Shown piece by piece: positions 20,518 to 31,609 of a stretch of DNA of 64,000 bases. The DNA is taken from the NCBI GenBank assembly GCA_001692895.1, contig KV748178.1, positions 5,434,867 through 5,498,866 on the forward strand. The letters are read 5' to 3'. Both the position numbers and the translations under genes were made by a program. The notes under the pieces are model-generated. The model had not been told where the DNA came from, did no database searches, and was given only the letters and a program-made list of their open reading frames with translations. The DNA is from Cenococcum geophilum 1.58. Taxonomy: Eukaryota; Ascomycota; Dothideomycetes; Gloniales; Gloniaceae. Within the stretch, counting starts at the first letter, position 1. Each line of letters opens with the position of its first letter.

Positions 20518-23420
20518 GTAGGTAGTTATATAGTAGAGTTTGACATACCTGCTTATCTAGGCCTCTACCTTAGTTTTTAAGTAGTTTTCCCTTACTAAGC
20601 CTAAAGGCCTGGGGCTTTCTATAAGCAGTTAGCTGCCACCACTAATAGCACAGGGAATTTTACTAGTTCTCTTAGGTATCTTATAAATACTAGTCTGCCC
20701 CTTAGTAGTCTATATAAGAGTTTCCTCCTAAAGTTAGTACGCTTTTATACGGCTTAGGAGCCTTCTATAGCCTCTAGTTTTATACCTCTCTTTATCATTT
20801 CCGCCGGCACGGGCATAGGCTGCCATTTGTAGGGGTTGTAACTCCTATCTTACGCGCCTACTAACGTAGTCCTATAAGGGCGTCGTGGCTATATCCTATA
20901 ATGTGGAAGCCTTAGGTACCTTCTACAGTTAAGGCTTAGCTAAAAGCCTCTCCCGCCTAAGTAACTCCTGTTTACTCCTTAAGCATACCTTACTAGTATA
21001 CTGCCCTAGTAAGTAGTCCTGTCTATTAGTATACCGATATACGCATCCGTTCTCTTAAGCTATATAGTAGTTTCTCTAGCTAGGATATAATCCTACCTAC
21101 CTATTAGGTGTACTAGGGGTTAGAGCCTAACTAAGAGGTAAGGTCCCTAAAGCTAGCAGTAGCTATTATATACTACGCCCCGCGGGAGGTTTTAATTCCC
21201 GTTTCGTATTACCTATAAGAGTTTCCTTATAATAGGCCAACCGTGTCTTATAAAATAGGTTATAGACTAGATCCTATGCTAGGCGACCTACCCTACCCTA
21301 TTCTACTAACTAAGCTTATATCCCCCCTTATTATAAGCTAGCCTATATCTCTAACTATTAAGTCCTTATACAACTGGCCTGTATTTCCTTAGAGCCTCCC
21401 CTATATATATACGTCAGGTTACGTGCACTACGCCTATTAAAACCCTCCTATAAGTTACCTGTAGGTCGAACGCTATAGGGCCGTCAAAGCTAGCCTATGT
21501 TTCCGCTGCATAGAGCTTTACCCGTATTTTCACCTCGTTAAGCCGTCTGGTCGCCGTCGCGTCGCTATTACGTCACTATCGCGTCTCTGTCGTCTAGGTC
21601 GCGCGTACTACGCCTATTAAGACCCTCTTTTAAGTTACTTAAGTATACCGGATACTAGATAGGCCCTTATAGAGGGGCCTTAACGAGTTCTCTAGGTAGG
21701 GCCTTAATAAGTTCTTTGTAGTGGCCTTAGGGCCTTAATAAGTTTCGTATAAGGTATCTGCAATATATTAACCTTAATAAGTTCTTATAAAAAAGAGGTT
21801 CCCTACGCCCTCGCCGCGTTCCTTTATAATCTTAGAGCTAGTATAAGCCTAAGGGTGTCCTGTTGTATGCCTAGGACACGTCCGCATCCGCTAGCTTAAT
21901 AAGGCTAGTTTCGGCCCTAGCTATAAGCTAGGTAGTTATATATCGGGTAGTAGGTAGTTATATAGTAGAGTTTAACATACTTGCTTATCTAGGCCTCTAC
22001 CCTAGTTTTCTAATAGTTTTCCTATTTATCTAGGCCTAAGGGCCTAGGGCTTTCTATAAATAGTTAGCTACTACCACCTATAATACGGGGAATTTCACCA
22101 GTTCTCTCGGATATCTTATAATAGGTTATTAGCCTAAGTACTAGCCTGCCCCCTAGTAGTCTATATAAAAGTCTCCTCCTAGAGTTGGTACGCTTTTGCA
22201 TAGCTTAGAAGCCTTCTATAGCCTCTAGTTTTACGCCTCTTTTTATTATTTTCGCCGGCATAGGTATAGGCTGCCATTTATAGGGGTTGTAACTCCCATC
22301 TTACGCGCCTACTAGCGTAATCCTATAAGGGCGTCATAGCTATATCCTGTAGTGTAGTTAAAGCCTTAGGTATTATTTACGGTTAAGGCTAGCTAAGCCT
22401 CTCCCGCCTAAGTAACTCCTATTTACTCCTTAAGCGTACCTTACTAGTGTACTGTCCTAGTGAGTAGCCGTACTGCCCTAGCGAGTAGCTATACTACCCT
22501 AGCAAGCAGTTCTATCTATTAGTACACCAATACGCGTATCCGTTCTCTTAAGCCACGTAGTAGTCTCTCTAGCTAAGATATGATCCTACCTATATACTAG
22601 GTGTACTAGGGGTTAGAGCCTAGCTAAGGGGTAAGGTCCCTAAAGCCAGCAGTAGCTACTATATACTACACCCCGCAGGCCTTTTAGTTCCCGTTTCGCG
22701 TTGCCTATAAGAGTCTCCTTATAATAGGCCAACTGTGTCTTATAGAATAGGTTATAGGCTAGGTCCTATACTAGGCAACCTACCCTACCCTATTCTACTA
22801 ACTAAGCTTATATCCCCCCTTTTTATAAGCTAGCCTATATCTTTAACTGTTAAGTCCTTGTCTAACTAGCCTATGTTTTCTTAGAGCCTCCCCTATATAT
22901 ATATACGTTAGGTTATATATCCTACGCCTATTAAGACCCTCCTATAAGTTACCTATAAGTCGCCTGCGAGTTATAACGCTATAGGGCCGTCAAAGCTGGC
23001 CTATATTTCCACTGCCTAAAGCTTTGCCTATATTTCCACCTTGTCGGGCTATCTAGTCGCCGTCACGTCGCTATTATATCGCTGTCGCGTTTAGGTCGCG
23101 CGTACTACGCCTATTAAGACCCTCTTCTAAGTTACTTAGGAGTACTAGATACCAGATAGGCCCTTATAAAGGGGCCTTAATAAGTTCTTCGCGGTGGCCT
23201 TAGGGCCTTAATAAGTTTCATACAAAATATCTGCGACGCGTTAACCTTAACAAGTTCTTATAAAAAGAGGTTCCCTACGCCCTCGCCGTGTCCCTATAGT
23301 CTTAGAGCTAGTGCAAGCCTAAGGGTGTCCTGTTGTACGCCTAGGACGCGTCCACATTAACTAGCTAATAAGGCTAGTTTCGGGCCTGGCTATAAGCTAG
23401 GTAGTTATATATTGGGTAGT
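20518..23420. repeat. two ~1.43-1.47 kb tandem units
   Basis: Unit 1 begins GTAGGTAGTTATATAGTAGA at 20518 and unit 2 begins with the same 20 bases at about 21949. A third partial start (TAGGTAGTTATAT) follows at about 23397. The two units match along their whole length (for example AGGCCTCTACC, GGGTGTCCTGTTGTA, CCTTAATAAGTTCTTATAAA, and the closing GGCTAGTTTCGG), differing mainly by transitions plus a few indels. I see no coding capacity. The arrangement suggests tandem duplication within the inserted element. Confidence 0.85.
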
Positions 23421-23513
23421 TTTCGTATCCTAGTTTCCCTTAATAGGCCTCCCTAAGTGGTAGATTAGGAGCCTTAAGCGGAGGCAGTAAGGCTCTTAGT
23501 GTTGTTAAGGGCC

Positions 23514-23835
23514 AAGTCTAGTAATTAATATTGCTATTAGATCTAGTATATAAATCGCTCTTTTAGTTCTTCTATTCGTTATTATACTTAGTTAGATTAT
23601 AGGCTAGGATTATATAACGCTTTACTTTAATACCTTTTTAATCGCTATTTTGTTTATTGCCGTGCTTTTAGTAAATTATCTTATTTAAGATAGTAAATCT
23701 AGTAAGTTTTCCTTTCTATATAGGTAATTTACTATAACTAATACTAAAATAGACTGGTTTAAAGGCGTTCTTATTATGGCAATCTATACTATTATTATAG
23801 TTACTAGCTGGTTTTATTAAGTTTTAGATCCTTTC
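23514..23835 (+). pseudogene. Ca2+/H+ antiporter pseudogene, 3' part
   Basis: Continuation of the CAX gene after the insertion, starting with the second copy of the target duplication. The frame reads SLVINIAIRSSI-IALLVLLF, DYITLYFNTFLIAILFIAVLLVNYLI, then DWFKGVLIMAIYTIIIVTSWFY near 23750-23815. These are the last helices of a CAX protein (family: GSSxQIALLVxPF … MTLYFNTFQT … NWLEGxLLxAxYxIxAxAxWFYP). Only RIP-type changes and short indels separate it from the consensus. The match ends near 23835, the expected C-terminus. Confidence 0.88.
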
Positions 23836-25239
23836 TATCCTACTTAGTTTAAGCCTTTAATTAATATCTTACTCCTCTGTTAATGTTAACTAGTTTCCAT
23901 TACCTAAAGCTAAATAGGATTTTTATAAACTGTGTATATGGCTTTTTAGCGAACCCTAGGTTAATCTTCTTATATCTATTAAGCTGTCTAAATTGCCTAA
24001 AATATTGCTTTCTTTTATTTTTTCTTAAGAATTTTTTTATATTTATGTCCCTTTTCTTTTATATATATATATATATATATTATGTCTTATTATGCTATTC
24101 TCTACTACTTAAATCCTCTTATATATTTATTATACCTATAATAGTGTAAGAGTAATTACTACTATTAATGAATTAATATGTTTAATATGTCTTTAGCATA
24201 ATAGATATATAGGATAGGTAACTATATATAGAATTTCTAAAGTGTAAAAACTGGAAGCTAATTTATAAGCGACTATTCCTTAACCTAGTGTGTATAGGGC
24301 TATAAGGCTAAGGTAGTATTAGCTAAAGGCGTAAAGCGAGATCTATAGGTCCTTTAGAGTCTAAGGGGAAGATATTTTAGAACCTAGAATGAGAACTATA
24401 AGGCATTTAAGGCCGTTAGAATATAGAGTAGATAAGAGTAAAAAAGGCGATCCGCTTATTTAGGCGGTATATATTTACGTTATAAATCCGCTCTTCTTTC
24501 TAATATATGTTTAAGTTTACTAGCAATTAAAATTCCTATAAGGAACTAGATAAGTAATAAATGTTATATATAAGCTGTCTGCTTATTATAGGTAATAAGT
24601 AAGTACCAAATAGATAGTAAATGGGTGGTAATACTAATGCCTTTCGCTATAAAGAGGACCTTATTATAGACTCTCGCGGCTAAGTTACCCCCTATCTCTT
24701 TTACTTCCCTTACTATTCCTTCTAATTAAGAATTCTCCCTAAAGGAAAACTTCTTAATATAATATAATCTATAACTAAAGAGAGAAGGAGCTACCTACTA
24801 TTACCTTCCTCCCTCCCTTCTTTTCTTCCCTATCTTCTTTTGCTTGTTATCTTAAATATAGAGATAGTAATAATAATGCGTTCCTCTTATAATATATATT
24901 AGTAGAGGGGAAGTCCACGTGTATTAGTAAGATACTTTATATATATTAGATATATATCTCTTAAAATATGTTATACTATTTAGCTTAAAAGAACATTTAG
25001 GGTAGTAATATTAAAACTCTCTCTAATATTTAGGGTGTCGAAAATAGGTATTTACGTACTTCTTTAGGACGTCTTTTCGCGGTATATAGTATATCCGTTA
25101 TTTATATAAGAACCTATTATTACCTATATAAATAAGGCATATTAGGTAGGGAAGCTCTATAGAATATAACTAAACTATTTTGGCTTTAGCGGCGTCTAAA
25201 GTGCTTAGCTCTTATTAAATAGTCCCGTAATATTTATTA
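23836..25239. other. gene-free AT-rich spacer
   Basis: Contains a (TA)n run at 24060-24081 and otherwise AT-rich, RIP-like sequence. A hydrophobic open frame at 23883-24149 is composed of TA/CT-rich DNA and is not a credible gene. Confidence 0.45.
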
Positions 25240-25244
25240 TCTGG

Positions 25245-25436
25245 TGTCACGGAACCCCACCGCAGGGGCCTCCATAGGAGAGCCCCGTGCTCTCGCGTAC
25301 ACCTCACGTACAGCTTATGTCAGCTACGCATAGGTATATCACCTCCTTACGCCCTTGACCCTTACGATCGATCGCGCAATGTCTTGTAGACTCCTCGAAT
25401 ACATACGTCTTATAGCCACTACCCCGTCCCGTGACA
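25245..25436 (+). repeat. 5' LTR of element A (192 bp)
   Basis: Starts TGTCACGGAACCCCACC and ends CCGTCCCGTGACA; the ends are inverted repeats of each other. It differs from the 3' LTR only by a few C/T or G/A changes (for example CTCTCGCG versus CTCTTGCG). Confidence 0.93.
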
Positions 25437-25539
25437 TTACGTTACGCCTTTTTACCACCAACACCCAGCCTATAACCAATTCTACGTCTCTGTAATACTA
25501 CAGGCGCTGCCAAAAGCAGCGTGCCTATGAGTTACCTTA

Positions 25540-27180
25540 CTTTATACTTCTAAGGAACCCACAATAGTAAGACGATATTCCTTACTAGCTACTATATTAA
25601 ACCTAAAGAACAATCTAATACCTATACTTAACCTACAACACCAATTAATCCCAGGAGAATTTAATTTATTAGCCCTAGCCTTAACCCCTAAGGAGATAGA
25701 CACCAATAATGTCTTATTTTTTATTGACTATATAACTACGGATAAGCAAGCGGAAGGGCTACTACCTATTAAAATCGAAATACGAGACGCCGAGACGTTC
25801 GCAAAAATAGTAGTATAAAAACCCAATAAATACTACCGCCTTTTATAGAACTACTACCTAAAGCTTATATAAGCCAAGATGCGTACTGCCTAAGATCGCG
25901 ATATTATCTAAGACCTATAAGCTCGTAAGGCGCTCGCTAATAACACGCGTTAAGAAACTAAAGATAACCTCCGTATATCTAAACGCGACGTCCAACAGTT
26001 AAAGAAGGCTAAGATTGCACTTATTGCTATAGTTACTAAAAGAGAAGGTATAATTAAATACCTATAATCTTAGCTTAATAAGCATATTCGTAATAACGCT
26101 AGACACTTCTCTACTGTATATAACGCCACTTAAGTCTTTACGCCCCCGGCAACTTTACCTACTTAATACTTAATAGAGGGTTAGCGCTGAGCAGCCTTAC
26201 CTAACGGGAACCCCTACTAAAGCGATAATAAAAGCTATAACGACCGAACCTAAGCTGCTACCGTAGGGTCTAATGTACGTTACCCTAATTCCCTAATTTT
26301 TTAGGGAGACCGCAAAGAATATAGCTACTAGAAGATGCAAATCTGCAAGAAACTAACTTAGAGCGCCTGCCTTTTTCCTACGGAAAATATTAAGATTGGC
26401 TATATTATCGGGCGAATAAAGGGTATACTATTTAACAGACTCTTCGCCTAATGGAAGACCAATAGCCCCTAGAAGTGGCAGTCCTACTAAGAAGTTCTTA
26501 ACGATCTCAACCTAATATACCGCGACTATAACCTACTAGCCACTAACCGAGCTAAACTATGTGCCCTAAAGATAAGCCCTACTAAATTATTTAATAAGTT
26601 CTATGTTAAATTCTAGAAATACACCAGAGCCCTCGCCTGAGATAATACTAAAGACTAGAAAGATCTCCTTAAAAAAGTTACTTATTGCCTTAGTTACGCA
26701 GTTGCTAGCTATAACTATAATAATATTTATAATATAGTAGCAGCTATACGGAAGATTGAATGATAACTAAATTAGATTGCTACTGTAAACCCCTACCTAA
26801 AGATTTCCCTATAGAAGCCCTCCGGACCTACTAAACCACTAACGCCTACTACCCTAAGCAATACTACTGGTCCTAATATTAACCTTTTTATACCAACCTT
26901 TCCGTAAAAGCTACTAGATGGAGAATACAAGCTACTCCGGAAGCTAAAGCGTTGCTATAAATATCATTAAGAAGGCTGTTATAGCTATAGCCCAAACTGC
27001 CTAATAGCTAGATTTAGTAGCTGCCGCCTAATACCTAACCTAGTACCTCAAACACTAAATACGTTGCTATGTGCCACTACCGTATAAAATAAAGACGCAG
27101 TAATAGCAGTAAAGTTAGATACGGAAACGGAAAACGCTAAGTCCTAGCCCTAAGTTGTAGGTTAGGACGCCTTAACGATA
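25540..27180 (+). pseudogene. gag pseudogene of element A
   Basis: A plus-strand frame with RIP-type stops runs from about 25560. Readable pieces: IPGEFNLLALALTPKEIDT, a Lys/Glu-rich helical segment (KRDVQQLKKAKIALIAI), then the capsid-like part (IGRIKGILFNRLFA-WK, VLNDLNLIYRDYNLLATNRA, KISPTKLFNKFYVKF), and a Cys/His cluster near 26950-27000 (RCYKYH-EG-YSYSPNCLI) that resembles a degraded zinc knuckle with at least one Cys changed to Tyr. Structural protein of the virus-like particle by family. The start codon is not recoverable. Confidence 0.75.
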
Positions 27181-27229
27181 AGGGGATCTATATATTGGCC
27201 TGCTTAATAGATAACTTAGTAAAGATAAA

Positions 27230-30200
27230 TGGACGGAAATAGATAGTTTTACCTGTAATAGGAACTACTGCTAAAAAACAATATAAAAGCCGTTTTATAA
27301 TTAATTGCGGAGCTACTAATAAATTTATAGATACCTAATTTGTGTATACTTATAACCTACCTACCTTACCCCTTACTAAAGCCCGCGCCCTATAACTCGC
27401 CGATAGTAGTTATACTATATAGAAGATTACCTATATGGTATAACTCTACTTAGATATAAATAGGCACCAGGAAGAACTCTAGGCCTATATTATACTACTT
27501 GCTAACTACCCTATTATCCTTAGAATAAACTAGCTCGAATAATATAACCCCGCCATTAACTGGAAAAAGAGAGAAGTAACCTTTAACTCTAAATACTGTA
27601 GAGAGACCTACCTAGGATATGGCCTAGCCGCCTCTATCTACTCCCTAGGATACCAACCTAAGGAACCCCTTATTACCCTACCTACGACCAACTGCCACTA
27701 TATAAGTACCGCGGCCTTCTACTGTATAGCACGTAGGAAAGGCTAGACCGTTACCGCAGCCTCCTAATTATAACTATATAAGCTTAATAAAGAACAGGAC
27801 TATGTTCTCTATAGTAATAGGATAGATATAGTTAACCTTCTAGAAAATAATGCCCCCGTAAAACTCTATGGACTTTTATCTTTAGACTTTAAGAAGTTTA
27901 TAAAGCTTAAAAAAGGACTTACCAACGAGGAACTCCGTAAGCTCCTCCCTAAAAGGTACTATAACTTTATTAATATATACTCACAAAAGAGCGCAGATAT
28001 ACTCCCCCTATATTAACCTAATAACTATACTATTAATATTAAATAAGGAAAAACGCTACCTTATAAGAGACCCTACCTAATATTAAAAGACAAACTTCTA
28101 GTTATTAAAAAGTATATTAATAAACACCTCGATAAAGGGTTTATTCGCCCTAGCATATCCCTAGCAGCCGCCCTTATCCTCCTTACTAAGAAGCTAAGAG
28201 GAGGTATTTAATTCTACGTTAACTATAGAGGACTTAACGCTATTATGATTAAGAACCGATACCCCGTACCGCTTATATGTAAGACTCTTAAGCGGCTTAA
28301 CTAAGCTAAAATCTATACCAAGCTTGATATTATTGCTGCCTTTAACCGCCTCTAAATACAAGAAGGTGATGAATAGAAAACCGCATTTACATCGCGCTTT
28401 GGCCAATTTAAATATACCGTTATACCCTTTAGCGTATATAACGGCCCAGGCAGCTTCTAAAGCTATATTAATAATACCTTACGGGACTACCTTAACGACT
28501 TCTGCTCTGCGTACCTGGACGATATACTTATTTACAGTAATGACCCTTTTAAGTATACTAAGCACGTTTAAAAGGTCCTATAGCGCCTTAGGGACGCAGG
28601 ACTTTATATTAATTTAAAGAAGTGTGAATTCTTAGTTACAGAAGTAAAATACCTTAAACTAATCGTCACTACTAAGGGTGTCCGTATGGACCCTAAGAAG
28701 GTATGTATAATTACCGAATAGTAAACCCCTAACTGCATTAAAGACGTATAAGCTTTCCTTAGTTTCGCTAACTTCTATTAAAAATTTATATATAACTTCT
28801 TAGGTGTTATAGTACCACTTACAGCAATAATGTAAATAAAGGGCCTTTCCGTAAAAGGAAGAAAAACACATCTATATTTTATCTGGACGCTTAAATACGA
28901 GAAGGCGTTCTAAAACCTTAAAGATGCTTTTACCAAAGCACCTATTTTAGCTCACTTTATACTAGGACGATAACTCTATCTTAAGACTAACTCCTTAGAC
29001 CACGTTAACGTAGGCGTCCTTTCCTAAATAGGTAATAACGGTCTCCTCCACCTAGTTATATTTTATTCATCTAAGCTTATACTATAAGAATGTAACTACG
29101 AGATCTATAATAAGGAACTTCTCGCAATTGTATAAGTATTTAAGGAATTCCGACCGGAACTTTCCTTAGTAGAACCTGACTAGCTAACTAAAGTCCTTAC
29201 GGATTATTGTAACCTTAAGTACTTTATAACTATAAAACAGCTAAATTAACGCTAAGTACGCTAGAACGAGTTCCTCTCTAGTTTTAACTTTAAAATTGTA
29301 TATAGGCTAGGAGTATAAGGTACTAAGCCTAATAGCCTAACACACCACTTATAAGACCTTCCTTAGTCTAAAGATAACCCTTATAACTAGTTCTAATAAT
29401 AAACGATCCTAAAAGCACAGAATTTGGCCTTAGGTATGCTACCTATAATAGAGCTAACTATACCTTAGCTCCACACCATAGAACTAGAATTACCTTTTGA
29501 AATTAATGAGCTTATTACTACGGTATATAACACCTCTATTAACCTATTACTGTATTAACTTATTACCGCAAAGACCGCCGGCGCCTATACGCTGCCAACT
29601 AAACTCTAAAGCTTAGGCTAGATTAATATAGCAGCCTTAGAAGTAAAAGAGAACAGGCTCTATTATAAAGGCCGTCTATTTATCCCTAACTTAGAAAATC
29701 TACAACGGCAACTAATCTAAATAGCCCACGACCTCTGATTAAGCGGCTACCTAGGCAAAGGAGGAACCTATAAGCTTCTTAGCCGATACTACTTCTGGCC
29801 TAAAATAATAGACTTAGTTAAACGTTTTATAGGCGCCTGCTATAGTTATAAGCACGTTAAGGCCTTTAATATAAAGTACTAAGGACTACTACACCCTCTA
29901 TTAGTACCCATATAATAATGGGCAGATATCGCTATAGATTTCGTTGTTAACCTACCACCCTGTAAGCGATATAGCCGTACCTATAAAAACATCCTTATGA
30001 TAATATACCAACTTATAAAAGAGCGCCACTACGTCCTAACTAAAGGCGTAGCCATTAGCAACGTTACTAACGCCTTCCTCCGCGAAATCTATTGATTATA
30101 TAGGTTACCTAACTTGATTACGTCCGACCGAGGTATATAGTTCGGCTCTAATATATAGAGACGAATCTGCTAACGCCTTAGCATCTCTATTAAGATGTCT

Positions 30201-31130
30201 ATATCCTTCTACTATAAAACTACTAGGCAACTGGAAAACGCTAATGCTAGTATAAAAGCGTACCTACGATAGGTAGTCGCCTATAGTTAAGATAACTGGG
30301 TAGATTACCTCCTACTAGGTAAATTTGTAGCGAATAATTACGTCTTAACTACTACAGGACTTACCCCGTTCTTCGCGAATAAGAAATACTACCCCTAATC
30401 CGGTATAGAACTACTAGAACCTATTAATAAGAAACTGCTATATAGAAAACGCCTTAAGATGCTACTTGCTAACTAGCATGCAGACTATATAAAAAATCTA
30501 CTTAACTACTGTAAGGGAGAAATGGCCTGGGCTTAAGCAAAGTAGGCTTACTTCGCCGACCGTTATAGAACGCCACCACTGGAGATATATATTGGCGACT
30601 AGGTATAGCTAGATATACGTAATATCTCTACGCAAAGGCCTATAAAGTTACTTAATTATAAGAACCTTAGCCCCTACCTAATTAAACAAGTCATTAATAG
30701 GGGAGCCGTATACAAGCTAGAGCTCCCGCCTACCCTAGCCACCCGTGGGATATAGCCTATATTTCACCTATGGCTACTATACCTTCACTAGCCTAACCCC
30801 TTACCGGGGTAGACACAGCCTAAACCCCTACTAGTACTAATCTAAGATAAGAACGAAGACAAGAACTATAAGGAGTGGACCGTTAAACAAATTATTGACT
30901 CTAAATACTTTAGCAAAGGTAGAGGACGACGGCTTTACTACAGAGCTATATACACAGGATTCGACATAGATTAGCCAGAATGGTAACTATAGGAAGACTT
31001 CGAAAATACAAAGGATCTAATTAGCGACTTTTACTACGTAAACCTATAGAAACCGGGCCTAAGTAGAGATTTTATATCTAATCCTCTATAGGAGCCCTTA
31101 TAGAGTTAAACTATTATACATTACTACGTA
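27230..31130 (+). pseudogene. pol pseudogene of element A (PR-RT-RH-IN-chromodomain)
   Basis: Protease motif near 27300 reads FIINCGATNKFID, where the catalytic Asp of D-S/C-GA is now Asn. Reverse transcriptase follows: FYVNYRGLNAIMIKNRYPVP, IYTKLDIIAAFNRLQI, and [10 protein letters not shown] at about 28510-28540, where the two catalytic Asp survive. RNase H region about 28900-29250. Integrase about 29640-30480 with RQLIQIAHDL, GYLGKGGTYKLLSRYYFWP, a Cys pair near GACYSY, the first Asp in ADIAIDFVVNLP, the second in ITSDRG, and a Glu in LENANASIKAYLR. A chromodomain (about 30875-31050) reads EWTVKQIIDSKYF, RRLYYRAIYTGFDID-PEW. Many Gln and Trp codons are stops, so it is inactive despite an intact RT core. 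Confidence 0.92.
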
Positions 31131-31396
31131 GGGGCAAATTACCGTTAGATTGCCGTTAGATTGCGATAAAGTGCGATTACGTGACCGGAATATCGTTAAG
31201 ATGTCTAGGAACTTTAACTAGCGGTTAAAGTTATCTAATTAGTTAAATTCTTAGATGCTAAGCCTTATTATATAACATTGTTTTAAGCCTTTAGCGATAC
31301 CCCCCTTTCTTCTTTTTTATACCCTAAGTGTCCCTTCTATATGTATATAGTAACCACAGCGTCGCCGGAGCTCCGCCTCTATAGGAGGGNGGGNAG

Positions 31397-31588
31397 TNTN
31401 ANNGAACCCNACCGNAGGGGCCTCCATAGGAGAGCCCCGTGCTCTTGCGTACACCTCGCGTACAGCTTATGTCAGCTACGCGTAGGTATATCACCTCCTT
31501 ACGCCCTCGACCCTTACGATCGATCGCGCAACGTCTTGTAGACTCCTCGAATACATACGTCTTATAGCCACTGCCCCGTCCCGTGACA
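31397..31588 (+). repeat. 3' LTR of element A (192 bp)
   Basis: Same length and ends as the 5' LTR. The first ~20 bases contain several N (31390-31414), which nevertheless fit TGTCACGGAACCCC. Followed by TCCGG, the second half of the target-site duplication. Confidence 0.9.
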
Positions 31589-31609
31589 TCCGGTAACTCT
31601 TCCTTTAGG

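Larger units (their letters stand above)
19384..23513. mobile_element. 4.1 kb insertion of unknown class splitting the CAX gene
   Basis: The insertion is bounded by a 14-bp direct duplication of CAX coding sequence, and joining the outside sequence at that duplication restores the antiporter frame (…ISLVI then NIAIRSSI). No long terminal direct repeats or obvious terminal inverted repeats are visible at the two ends. A 14-bp duplication is typical of non-LTR elements, but I find no reverse transcriptase or endonuclease motif. The interior is less RIP-damaged than the gene it interrupts, holds an inverted repeat at 20092-20222 and two large tandem units (20518-23420). A small plus-strand frame at 19517-19738 is Cys-rich (ECLKCLSCPICHLNHLC) but is probably chance. 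Class remains open: degenerate LINE, non-autonomous element, or captured repeat DNA. Confidence 0.7.
25240..31593 (+). mobile_element. Ty3/gypsy LTR retrotransposon A (chromovirus), complete but RIP-inactivated
   Basis: Flanked by two 192-bp LTRs (25245-25436 and 31397-31588) that both start TGTCAC and end GTGACA. The 5-base flanks are TCTGG and TCCGG, a target-site duplication differing by one transition. A purine-rich tract (AGGAGGG…) precedes the 3' LTR. The interior encodes Gag and a full Pol in the order protease, reverse transcriptase, RNase H, integrase, chromodomain, all on the plus strand with many Gln/Trp-to-stop changes. Total length of about 6.3 kb is normal for a fungal chromovirus. 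Inserted into spacer DNA between the CAX gene and a DUF3435 pseudogene. Confidence 0.93.

Noticed and set aside
23883-24149. Hydrophobic 88-residue open frame
   Set aside because: Encoded by TA/CT-rich low-complexity DNA including a (TA)n run; no conserved motif, so chance openness.
25245-25436. tRNA or other RNA gene suggested by the GC-rich hairpin-bearing segment
   Set aside because: It is one of a matched pair of 192-bp LTRs; no cloverleaf or A/B box pair fits.
28324-28617. Plus-strand 97-residue frame in element A
   Set aside because: Out-of-phase shadow of the reverse transcriptase, whose YLDD box lies in another frame here.
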